Assembly (NCBI GenBank): GCA_033764875.1
Contig: JANRIO010000134.1
Coordinates: forward strand, 1-64,000
Source: AWTP1-13 sp033764875
GTDB lineage: Bacteria > Pseudomonadota > Alphaproteobacteria > Rhizobiales > Hyphomicrobiaceae
DNA length: 64,000 bases
Direction of reading: 5' to 3'
In this document: positions 27,188-33,790 of the stretch, piece by piece
Layout: the number at the start of each line of letters is the position of its first letter
Numbering within the stretch: the stretch's first letter is position 1
Translations under genes and position numbers: made by a program
Notes under the pieces: generated by a model
The model's input: only the letters and a program-made list of their open reading frames with translations
What the model was told of the DNA's origin: nothing
Databases searched by the model: none

Positions 27188-27394
27188 TTAGCGCACGATC
27201 CTGAACGCACTCGAAGCGTCCCGTACCGATTCCTTGGTGATCCCGGCGTCCTCAGGCGCGTTACCAAATGCAAAGCTCACCCGCTGCTCGCGCAGCATAT
27301 CGTCGGTTACGGGCGTACGCTTTGCCTCCTCAAGAAGCCTGTCGAGCTCCGGGTGCTGTGGCGTCGGGCCTAGTAGCGATTTACGAGCGGTCAT
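27188..27394 (-). CDS. Small protein upstream of fic, antitoxin candidate
   Basis: This is a 68-residue protein with the core LREQRVSFAFGNAPEDAGITKES. The SFAFGN part is close to, but not the same as, the (S/T)xxxE(G/N) inhibitory motif of Fic antitoxins (Gly where Glu is expected). The start at ATG 27394 has a strong GGAGGA site. It lies directly upstream of fic in the same direction but is separated from it by a terminator. An antitoxin role is inference from context. Confidence 0.65.
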   Translation of the reverse strand: MTARKSLLGPTPQHPELDRLLEEAKRTPVTDDMLREQRVSFAFGNAPEDAGITKESVRDASSAFRIVR

Positions 27395-27618
27395 TTGACA
27401 ATCCTCCGGTGGGCTGCCGGTGTTCCTGTTATGTACGCATCGAATGAGACAAAAGCAAGCCGAGTGGCGTGAAGGAACAGTCGATCCGAATCGGTCAACA
27501 AGTTCTTACACTTGCATTTGCTGCTCTGCACTCCTGCGGCTGGCTAGCAAGAGTCGGTTATTGCCTGCAACTTCACAGTGCCAAGCGAAGCCTACGCGAA
27601 GCTGCCGGCACCGGCCTC

Positions 27619-28635
27619 TCAAATCATTGCGGACCGCACAGTTTTGCACCGACCTTCCACATCGCGCTGCACTAGGCCCCGTTGCTCGAAATCTCGGAGC
27701 CACTTTGATGCTGTCCCTTTGTGCACCCGCCAGCGCTGGCGCAGAGCCTCTTGGTTCGGCAACCGTTGCCCGCGCGCGACGAGTTGCACGATGTCAGCTT
27801 CAGCAGCGGCCTTGGTCGTCACCTGGTTCACAGCAACTGGGCGACGGTTGCCCGGCTTCGGCGGCAGTGGCTCAGGAACCGTTGCGGTAGGCGCAACAGT
27901 CGCCGGCATGTGCTTGCTGCGCAGGCCATACAGGAAGGCGACGATCGACGCGATCTCGAAGCAGAACGAGAAGGCGAATGGCTCGGCAACCGTTGCCACC
28001 GCGGCAACCTTAGTGCCGTTCCACCCGAGAACGGTTGCCAGCTCGCCCAGCGCTTCGGCATTCGGTCGGGCAACCTTCTTGCCGCCCAGCTTCTGGATAT
28101 CCGCCTCGTAACGGGCGATGACAGTCTCGTGGCCTGCGATCGCCGCTTCGTAGACGCCAATGTTGGTGCGCACACCGTCGCAGTGCGCCTTGCTCTTCTT
28201 GCCGCGCACGCAGTCGGCCTGCAGCTGCGCGCGGGTGTCCTCGAGGAGGCGGCCGGCAACGTCCCGCGCGTGCTCCTCGCCCTTGAGCGCCGCGCGCTTG
28301 TCGGCGAGCAACTCGTTGTGCGCCTCAGCGCCGGAGGCTTTTTCAGCTGACTTCTCCTTCTGCGACCCGACGCTCGAGTAGAGGGTGAGGGCGCTGCTCA
28401 CGACGAACACAAACGCGAAGCCCGCGGCGGAGCCGAGGCGGTGTTCGCTCGCGGCGACAACGGCTAGCTCGCCGGTGACGATCGCGATCGTGATCAGGAT
28501 TGGAAGCAAGAAGTGCTTCATGGTCCAGACGCCGGTCGAGATCGGCTCTTGCCACAGGATGGCGAGCGCGCCGCATGCGGCTAGCACGCCGAGCGCGATG
28601 GCGCAGTGTTGCGCCTTGGTGTAGGTAGACATCAT
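27619..28635 (-). CDS. Membrane protein with C-terminal winged-helix domain, unknown
   Basis: This 338-residue protein has at least three hydrophobic helices in the first 100 residues (AIALGVLAACGALAILW, LLPILITIAIVTGEL, AFVFVVSSALTLYS) and a soluble helical region with two Cys (ADCVRGKKSKAHC). Another hydrophobic stretch lies around 225-240, and a C-terminal winged-helix follows (QEALRQRWRVHKGTASKWLRDF, quoted only in part). A membrane-anchored DNA-binding protein is an unusual plan; sensing, partition or membrane tethering are possible. The start is one of two adjacent ATGs, with AAGGTG upstream. Confidence 0.65.
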   Translation of the reverse strand: MMSTYTKAQHCAIALGVLAACGALAILWQEPISTGVWTMKHFLLPILITIAIVTGELAVVAASEHRLGSAAGFAFVFVVSSALTLYSSVGSQKEKSAEKASGAEAHNELLADKRAALKGEEHARDVAGRLLEDTRAQLQADCVRGKKSKAHCDGVRTNIGVYEAAIAGHETVIARYEADIQKLGGKKVARPNAEALGELATVLGWNGTKVAAVATVAEPFAFSFCFEIASIVAFLYGLRSKHMPATVAPTATVPEPLPPKPGNRRPVAVNQVTTKAAAEADIVQLVARGQRLPNQEALRQRWRVHKGTASKWLRDFEQRGLVQRDVEGRCKTVRSAMI

Positions 28636-28745
28636 GGTTTCACCTTCGCAGGGTTGAGGCCTAGATCCCCCGGCCGCCGTCCAAGCAAGCCGGGAGATCG
28701 TGATTGCGGGCCTGGTCGGTGACAGCCGTCCAGGTCCGTGACGTT

Positions 28746-29084
28746 TCAGGCAGCGCGGCTCAACTTCGAGAGCGCGGCCGCGTCGGCGAGGAGTGAGAAC
28801 GCAACGCGCTCCTCGATGGTGGAGAACTCGGCAACGAGATCGCGCAGCAGCTCGTAGAGCGGCTCGCCGCCGATCCGTTGGTGCCGCCATATGAGCGCTG
28901 CTGCCTGAGCCTTCATGAGCAGGTCTTCGATGCTCTGCGCCGGCGTGGACGCGAGGCGCTCGGCGTGCTGCCAGAAGGCCTCGGCGTGACGCAGAGCATT
29001 GGCCTCGCCGAGCTGCACGAAGGCATCATCCTCGGCAGCGGCGCGCGCTTCGATGAGGTGGCAGATGTCGCGAAGGTTGCTCAT
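28746..29084 (-). CDS. Element-borne protein, unknown function
   Basis: A 112-residue acidic helical protein (MSNLRDICHLIEARAAAEDD...). It overlaps the upstream gene by four bases (ATGA), so it is part of the leftward operon. No motif is recognised. Confidence 0.6.
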   Translation of the reverse strand: MSNLRDICHLIEARAAAEDDAFVQLGEANALRHAEAFWQHAERLASTPAQSIEDLLMKAQAAALIWRHQRIGGEPLYELLRDLVAEFSTIEERVAFSLLADAAALSKLSRAA

Positions 29085-29437
29085 GCCGGCGCCTCCGTCG
29101 CGTCCGCGTCGAGGATCTCGCCGGCGACGACCAGAAGGCGCGCCCTCGCCGTCGCGACGATTTCGGCGATGGCCGCCAGATGATCGTGGGTGCGTTCGAG
29201 CTGCTCGACCATGACCTCGAAGGTCTCACCTTGGGCGAGCAGCCCGCGCGCCTTGTCGCGGAGCGCGGCCTTGGTGAGGGTGACTGCGGCATGAGCGATC
29301 TGCGCATGGAACAGGTGGGCAAGCCAGTCCTCCTTTGATGGCAGCGGCGGCAAGTGCGCGGCGCCGAAGCGCAAGGTCGGGCGCGCCGGGCAACGGGTCC
29401 GGTGGCGCCGGTAGCGAGAGGGCGATGCTGTCTGCAT
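29081..29437 (-). CDS. Element-borne protein, unknown function
   Basis: A 118-residue product with a basic, proline-rich first third and then a helical region (HAAVTLTKAALRDKARGLLA, then MVEQLERTHDHLAAI). The start at ATG 29437 has a strong AAGGAG site. It is the third gene of the leftward operon and overlaps the next by four bases. Confidence 0.6.
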   Translation of the reverse strand: MQTASPSRYRRHRTRCPARPTLRFGAAHLPPLPSKEDWLAHLFHAQIAHAAVTLTKAALRDKARGLLAQGETFEVMVEQLERTHDHLAAIAEIVATARARLLVVAGEILDADATEAPA

Positions 29438-29457
29438 GGGAATGATCTCCTTGGGGG

Positions 29458-29625
29458 TCAGTGAGCGGATGCGGAGAGGCCGATCTGGGCCCAGCGCTGC
29501 CGCGTGGTGCGATGACCGACATGAAGGTGCCAGCCTTCCTTGAACTCGGCCGTCTCGTTCGGATCGAGCGGAAGATCAGCGTCTGCGGCGAGCCAGCCCC
29601 TGAGATGGTCCTGAGTGAAGCGCAT
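29458..29625 (-). CDS. Tiny element-borne protein (55 residues)
   Basis: Starts MRFTQDHLRGWLAADADLPL and continues with ETAEFKEGWHLHVGH. Its ATG overlaps the previous stop by one base (TGATG) and the next gene starts 20 bases further on. The tight packing, rather than any motif, supports it. Function unknown. Confidence 0.55.
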   Translation of the reverse strand: MRFTQDHLRGWLAADADLPLDPNETAEFKEGWHLHVGHRTTRQRWAQIGLSASAH

Positions 29626-29756
29626 CACGCGACCTCACCCGGGCTGAGGTCGGCGAAGTCGCCGTCGAGATCCGGCAGCAGGTCGTCGAGCCAGGCTCGG
29701 CGTGTGCCCAGTTCGTCGCCGTAGCGGTCGGTGGTGGTGATCAAAAGGCGGTGCAT
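29625..29756 (-). CDS. Tiny element-borne protein (43 residues), first gene of leftward operon
   Basis: Starts MHRLLITTTDRYGDELGTR and ends DLSPGEVA; an acidic small protein (RAWLDDLLPDLDGDF). The second of two ATGs (29756) has AAGGAG at the right distance; the first (29762) is too close to it. It is the first gene behind the operator-flanked promoter, a place often taken by regulators such as anti-repressors. The role is unknown. Confidence 0.55.
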   Translation of the reverse strand: MHRLLITTTDRYGDELGTRRAWLDDLLPDLDGDFADLSPGEVA

Positions 29757-29786
29757 CTGCATTGCTCCTTGTGAGTAGCCTAGACT

Positions 29787-29832
29787 ACAAGTATACTCAC
29801 GCATAGATAACCTCGGTGAGTATACTTGTCAA
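29787..29832 (-). promoter_or_regulatory. Leftward promoter with paired operators
   Basis: TTGACA (reverse strand of 29827-29832), a 17-bp gap and TATCTA (29804-29809) form a promoter for the leftward operon. ACAAGTATACTCAC (29787-29800) and its exact reverse complement (29816-29829) flank the -10 box, and each holds the palindrome AGTATACT (29790-29797, 29819-29826). A third GTGAGTA lies at 29771-29777. This is the layout of a tightly repressed promoter. Confidence 0.75.
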
Positions 29833-29861
29833 CTGCCGACGAAGCGGCTAGAGGATGGGCG

Positions 29862-30074
29862 ATGCAACCGTCACCGGGGTTAGAAATGCCTGCAGATGGG
29901 TACAAGCAGCCCAGTCGCGAGGGAAAGGTCGCCCTCACTGTGCACGTTGATCTCGAACTCCGCCTCGCCGTGAAGCAGCTCGCCCTCGACGAGCGCACGA
30001 CCGTGCAGGAACTGCTCGAGGAGACGCTGCAGGAGCTTGTGAAGGGAAAGAAACGCGCGAAGCCAAGGGGCTGA
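29862..30074 (+). CDS. Ribbon-helix-helix regulator
   Basis: The 70-residue product has a disordered N-terminus, then KVALTVHVDLELRLAVKQLA and RTTVQELLEETLQELV, which is a ribbon-helix-helix fold: beta strand, two helices. These proteins bind palindromic operators as dimers. It is divergent from the leftward operon and next to the AGTATACT operators, so it is the likely repressor; a ParG-like partition role is another option. The ATG at 29862 follows a GAGG site. A hairpin GGCTAGC/GCTAGCC (30106-30124) lies after it. Confidence 0.7.
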   Translation: MQPSPGLEMPADGYKQPSREGKVALTVHVDLELRLAVKQLALDERTTVQELLEETLQELVKGKKRAKPRG

Positions 30075-30235
30075 GACGCCGCGTTGAAGTCGTGTCGGAG
30101 AATTCGGCTAGCCGCCAGCTAGCCAGGCGCGGCGTTCTGCCGTTGAGGCCTAGATACATCATTGTGGGTAGAGGTGTGGGATGTATCAGATGCTTTTGGA
30201 TTAGCATCGCGAAATCAATGACTTAACCATATATC

Positions 30236-30249
30236 TGGCGGATGGGGAG
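30236..30249. repeat. Right attachment repeat (attR core)
   Basis: Copy of 16130-16143 forming the 3' end of tRNA-Ser (CCA, discriminator, 3' acceptor strand). Just inside it, TTGTGGGTAGA (30162-30172) lies between GATACATC and GATGTATC arms (30153-30160, 30180-30187). Confidence 0.85.
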
Positions 30250-30325
30250 GGATTCGAACCCCCGGTGAGCGTGAACCCACGCCGGTTTTCAAGACCGGTG
30301 CCTTAAACCACTCGGCCACCCATCC
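30236..30325 (-). tRNA. tRNA-Ser, anticodon UGA
   Basis: The 90-base gene on the reverse strand starts GGATGGG and ends CCCATCC-G-CCA, so the seven-base acceptor stem pairs perfectly and CCA is encoded. The anticodon loop is CTTGAAA with anticodon TGA. A long variable arm (GCGTGGGTTCACGC) is typical of serine tRNA, and the T loop TTCGAAT is present. It decodes UCA and other UCN codons. Its 3' end is the integration site of the element to the left. Confidence 0.95.
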
Positions 30326-30638
30326 TTGCTGACGGGCCAGGCGCTTAGCATGCGCCGCCGGCGAACGGAACGAAAAAACCGGTCCCGCCTCGAAGCATGC
30401 CGGAGCGGGGCGCGCCTGCGTCAGGCGCCGGGGCTCGGCGCCGGGGCACCTCCGCGACGGCTGTCGGACCGCGAGCGCAAGGCGAGGGCACGCAAGGCGA
30501 GAGCAGCCATGCGCGATCCCGCCGGCGTGGCCCTCGCGACGCACGAGCCTGGCGCGCCGACAGGGCTCCACATGCGCCCTGGGCGCTCTCGTGGCGCGGA
30601 GATGACAGAGCCGGCGCGCCGGCCTGGGCACGCTGGCC
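30326..30638. other. Intergenic region, no gene seen
   Basis: These 313 bases are upstream of tRNA-Ser and downstream of a small membrane protein gene; the tRNA promoter must lie here. No gene or clear repeat is supported. Confidence 0.5.
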
Positions 30639-30920
30639 TCAGGCCGTCGTCTCCTTCGGCTTCAGCCACACCCACAGGATGAGGGCGACCACGGCCGGCA
30701 CGCCGAAATCGAGCAGGAACATGGGCGCCTCCTGCGCGAGGCTGTAGCCGAAATAGTAGATGCCGTAGCCGACGTAGACGGCAGAGATGACAAACCAGAT
30801 CGGGATGAACCAGAGCGCGGCCGAGGACATGGCCGAGCCCGCACCCCAGATGATCCGGGCGAGCAGAATCAACACGATCAGTACGGCGAGACCGCCACCG
30901 ATTGCCGAGAGCGTGTACAT
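30639..30920 (-). CDS. Small membrane protein, unknown function
   Basis: A 93-residue protein with three hydrophobic helices (AIGGGLAVLIVLILLARI, WFIPIWFVISAVYVGYGIYY and PAVVALILWVWL). The start at ATG 30920 has a very good GGAGGGGAGG site. No family is recognised; similar three-helix proteins occur in many proteobacteria without assigned function. Confidence 0.65.
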   Translation of the reverse strand: MYTLSAIGGGLAVLIVLILLARIIWGAGSAMSSAALWFIPIWFVISAVYVGYGIYYFGYSLAQEAPMFLLDFGVPAVVALILWVWLKPKETTA

Positions 30921-31078
30921 GCGTCCTCCCCTCCTTGCAGCATACGACCAAGTGCCAGCTTGTCGGTGCGAAACCCTACCACGGCGCAGCTTTGCCCGTC
31001 ATACGAAAACTGAGATGTCCGACAGCGTCCTTGTCCGGCAGGCACAGGGCGTTTCGCGGGCGCAGAGGCGCCGCGCGC

Positions 31079-32548
31079 TCACCGGAACGGCGGCTCGTCG
31101 AAGCTGCGGAGCTTGCGCGAATGCAGCGTCTCGCGGCGGGCACGCAGCAGGTCCAGCGCCTTGAGGCCGATCTCCAGGTGCTGGGCGACCGAGCGCTCGT
31201 AGAAGGCGTTGGCCGCGCCCGGCAGCTTGATCTCGCCGTGCAGCGGCTTGTCGGAGACGCACAGCAGCGTGCCGTAGGGCACGCGCAGCCGGAAGCCCTG
31301 TGCCGCGATGGTGCCGCTCTCCATGTCGACGGCGATGGCCCGCGACAGGTTGATGCGGCGGCGCTCCTGCGTGAAGCGCAGCTCCCAATTGCGGTCGTCG
31401 TTGGTGACGACCGTGCCCGTGCGCAGGATCGCCTTAAGGCCTTCGCCTGAGGCTCCCGTGACCGCGCCGGCCGCGTCCTGCAGGGCCACTTGGATCTCGG
31501 CCAGGGCCGGGATCGGCACGTCCGGCGGCACCAGCGCGTCGAGGATGCGGTCCTGGCGCAGGTAGCCGTGCGCGAGCACGTAGTCGCCGATGCGCTGGGT
31601 GTCGCGCAAGCCCCCGCAGTGCCCCACCATCAGCCAGCAGTTGGGCCGGATCACCGCCAGGTGGTCGGTGATGTTCTTGGCGTTCGACGGCCCCACGCCG
31701 ATATTGACCAGGCTGACGCCCTCGCCGTTGGGCGCCGCCAGATGGTAGGCCGGCATCTGGTAGCGGTGCCATTCGCAGGCCGCCACGATGCGGTCGGCCT
31801 CCGCCGGCGTCTGCCCGCGCTCGAGCACGAGATTGCCCGGCAGCGTCATGCGCGTGTAGGGCGTGTCGGCGGCGAGCTGCGCCCGTCCCCAGCGCAGGAA
31901 CTGGTCGATGTAGCGGTGGTAGTTGGTGAGCAGGATCCAGCTCTGCACGTGGCGCCAGTCGCTGCCGGTGTAGTGCACGATGCGGCGCAGCGAGTAGTCG
32001 ACGCGCACGGCATCGAACAGCGCCAGCGGCCGCGGCGCCCCGGCCGGCTGGATCCACGTGCCGTCCGCGATCTCGTCGCCGACGAGGGAGAGCCGCGGCA
32101 CGGGGAAATGCCGGGCAAGCTCCGCCGCGGTGACATTGGCGTCGTGCAGCTCCTCGGCGCGCTCCAGCACGTAGGGGTAGGGGATCTCCTGGTCGCTCTC
32201 GGTCACCTCGAAGGTGACGGCGTAGTCCGCCTGCAGCGCGCCCAGCTGCTCCATCAGGTAGGGCCGGAACGCCCTGGGATGCGTGATGGTCGTCTCGTAC
32301 ACGCCCTCGCGCTGCAGGCGTCCGAAGGCGCGCCGGTGCTTGGGCTCGGGCCTGTCGCTGCGGCGATAGGCGACGCGCAGCAGCGGATAGTGGTAGCGGC
32401 GGCGCTCCTCGGGGCTCGGCGCCTGCCGCGTCGCGAGGTAGCGGTCGAGGTCGGCCACCAGCGCCTCGGAGGCGTTGGCATAGAGCCGCTCGAGGCGGTC
32501 GATGGCGCCGTCCGCCGTCTTGATGGTCTTGGTCGTGCGCTGCGACAT
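31079..32548 (-). CDS. amn: AMP nucleosidase
   Basis: The 489-residue protein has the length and two-part plan of AMP nucleosidase. The N-terminal regulatory domain contains PYPYVLERAEEL and TLPGNLVLERGQTP. The C-terminal nucleoside-phosphorylase-like domain contains SLVNIGVGPSNAKNITDH, MVGHCGGLR and AVDMESGTIAAQGFR, the last carrying the catalytic region. It cleaves AMP to adenine and ribose 5-phosphate, adjusting adenylate pools. It stands alone; the ATG at 32548 gives the expected N-terminus. Confidence 0.93.
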   Translation of the reverse strand: MSQRTTKTIKTADGAIDRLERLYANASEALVADLDRYLATRQAPSPEERRRYHYPLLRVAYRRSDRPEPKHRRAFGRLQREGVYETTITHPRAFRPYLMEQLGALQADYAVTFEVTESDQEIPYPYVLERAEELHDANVTAAELARHFPVPRLSLVGDEIADGTWIQPAGAPRPLALFDAVRVDYSLRRIVHYTGSDWRHVQSWILLTNYHRYIDQFLRWGRAQLAADTPYTRMTLPGNLVLERGQTPAEADRIVAACEWHRYQMPAYHLAAPNGEGVSLVNIGVGPSNAKNITDHLAVIRPNCWLMVGHCGGLRDTQRIGDYVLAHGYLRQDRILDALVPPDVPIPALAEIQVALQDAAGAVTGASGEGLKAILRTGTVVTNDDRNWELRFTQERRRINLSRAIAVDMESGTIAAQGFRLRVPYGTLLCVSDKPLHGEIKLPGAANAFYERSVAQHLEIGLKALDLLRARRETLHSRKLRSFDEPPFR

Positions 32549-32624
32549 GGGCTTCGTCCCCGCGGTTGTTGCCCTTTGCCGCGACTCTATACCGGCGCCG
32601 CACGACGCCCTAGCGGCAGGCCGC

Positions 32625-33674
32625 TCAGCGCATCTTGGCCTCGTACAGCAGGGCGGGGGACTTGAGCAGGATCGGCCTCTCCGGCTGCGCCGTGATGGCG
32701 CGGCGGACGTCGGCCAGCGGCGCGCTATTCACGAGCCGCGTCCTGGACCCGTTCGGCTCGATGCCGAGGCTCTGCCACAGGCTGTCGAGGTCGGGCGACA
32801 CCGCCGTCTTGCGCCAGGTGGGAAACAGCTCGCTCAGCACCGGCACCCCGACGGCGCGGTCGCCCTGCTTCATGACCTCCTCCGGCGTCGTGTCGATGGC
32901 GAGCGTGCCGCCGGCGTTGAAGATGGCGCGGATCGCATCCTGCACCCCGCGCCCGTTGCCGGTGCGCTTGCGGATCTCGACGTCGGCGACCAGCCAGAAC
33001 AGCGCCCCGCCGTAGTAGCGCCGGTCCTCGTCGCGCGTGCGCTCCAGGCCCTGCCGCTCGTTCTCCGCCGGCAGCCCCTGCTGCGCGATGAGGGCCAGAC
33101 GTGCCCACATCTCGGCGGGCTTGATCTCGCGCGCCTGGGCCCGGGCGACATACTCCACGTAGGTGGCGAGCCCCTCGTGCAGCCACAGGTGCGCGTCGTC
33201 CATGTCCGGAAAGCCCAGGTGCGCCATCTCGTGCACCAGCGTGCTGTCGCGCTTCAGGCGCTCCCGCGTCATCTCCCGCCCGAGCACCAGCCGGATGCGC
33301 GGCTTGGGATCATAGGTCGCCTCGCCCTCCATGATGTCGCGCCCGCGGCCGGGCTGCAGCGCGATGGCGACGTCCTTCGCCGGAAAGCGGCCGAAGAACG
33401 AGGCCGTGGCGCGTGCCGAGCGCAGCACCCACTCGTCGATGTCGCGTTCCGAGATCTTGAAGTTGGCGGGGTCGTAGTAGAGCGTGATCCGGGTGTCGCC
33501 GAAGTGCACGGGCCTCGACGGCACGGCGGCGCTGAAGGGGGCATCCGTCGAGCGCGTGGCGGCCCGCGCGGCGAGGCCGACGAGCGGCACGGCAAGCGCC
33601 AGCGCACAGACGACGAGGATGAGGCCTCTGCGGGGCATCCATGTCGAGATCGCGCGTCTGAGCATCGTCTGCAT
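32625..33674 (-). CDS. Exported zinc metalloprotease-like protein (HExxH)
   Basis: The 349-residue product has a hydrophobic N-terminal anchor or signal (LILVVCALALAVPLVGLA, about 18-35). A HEMAH zinc motif lies at about 147-151, with a downstream Glu in WLHEGLATYVE, the gluzincin arrangement of peptidase-MA-like domains. The rest has the alpha-helical character of that group. It is predicted to work outside the cytoplasm, but its substrate is unknown. Neighbours give no hint. Confidence 0.75.
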   Translation of the reverse strand: MQTMLRRAISTWMPRRGLILVVCALALAVPLVGLAARAATRSTDAPFSAAVPSRPVHFGDTRITLYYDPANFKISERDIDEWVLRSARATASFFGRFPAKDVAIALQPGRGRDIMEGEATYDPKPRIRLVLGREMTRERLKRDSTLVHEMAHLGFPDMDDAHLWLHEGLATYVEYVARAQAREIKPAEMWARLALIAQQGLPAENERQGLERTRDEDRRYYGGALFWLVADVEIRKRTGNGRGVQDAIRAIFNAGGTLAIDTTPEEVMKQGDRAVGVPVLSELFPTWRKTAVSPDLDSLWQSLGIEPNGSRTRLVNSAPLADVRRAITAQPERPILLKSPALLYEAKMR

Positions 33675-33790
33675 CTTGTTGGCGTCGTCTAGTCCGCTCC
33701 TGTGGAGTATCCAGGTCGGGCAATTATGTCCGCACGGGGGCGAAGCGTCGGTTGCCCCAGGGGCAATCCTTCACAGGCTTGTGCTCGGCT

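Larger units (their letters stand above)
16130..30249. mobile_element. tRNA-Ser-integrated phage-like element, 14.1 kb
   Basis: The element is bounded by the 14-bp direct repeat and carries a tyrosine integrase at its left end. The right copy restores the 3' end of tRNA-Ser. Contents: integrase, AlpA regulator, replication-like gene with iterons, DUF2280 protein, tape-measure protein, serine recombinase, Fic locus, an operator-controlled leftward operon and a ribbon-helix-helix gene. No capsid, portal, large terminase or lysis gene is seen. The 26.2-27.7 kb part is visibly more AT-rich than the chromosome. It is either a decayed prophage or a satellite-like element. Confidence 0.85.

Noticed and set aside
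27420..28350. Forward-strand frames opposite the membrane/winged-helix gene
   Set aside because: They lack ribosome sites, while the reverse frame has membrane helices, a winged helix and a good start.
29461..29724. Forward-strand frame opposite the tiny leftward genes
   Set aside because: The leftward frames have ribosome sites and overlapping starts and stops; the forward frame has none.
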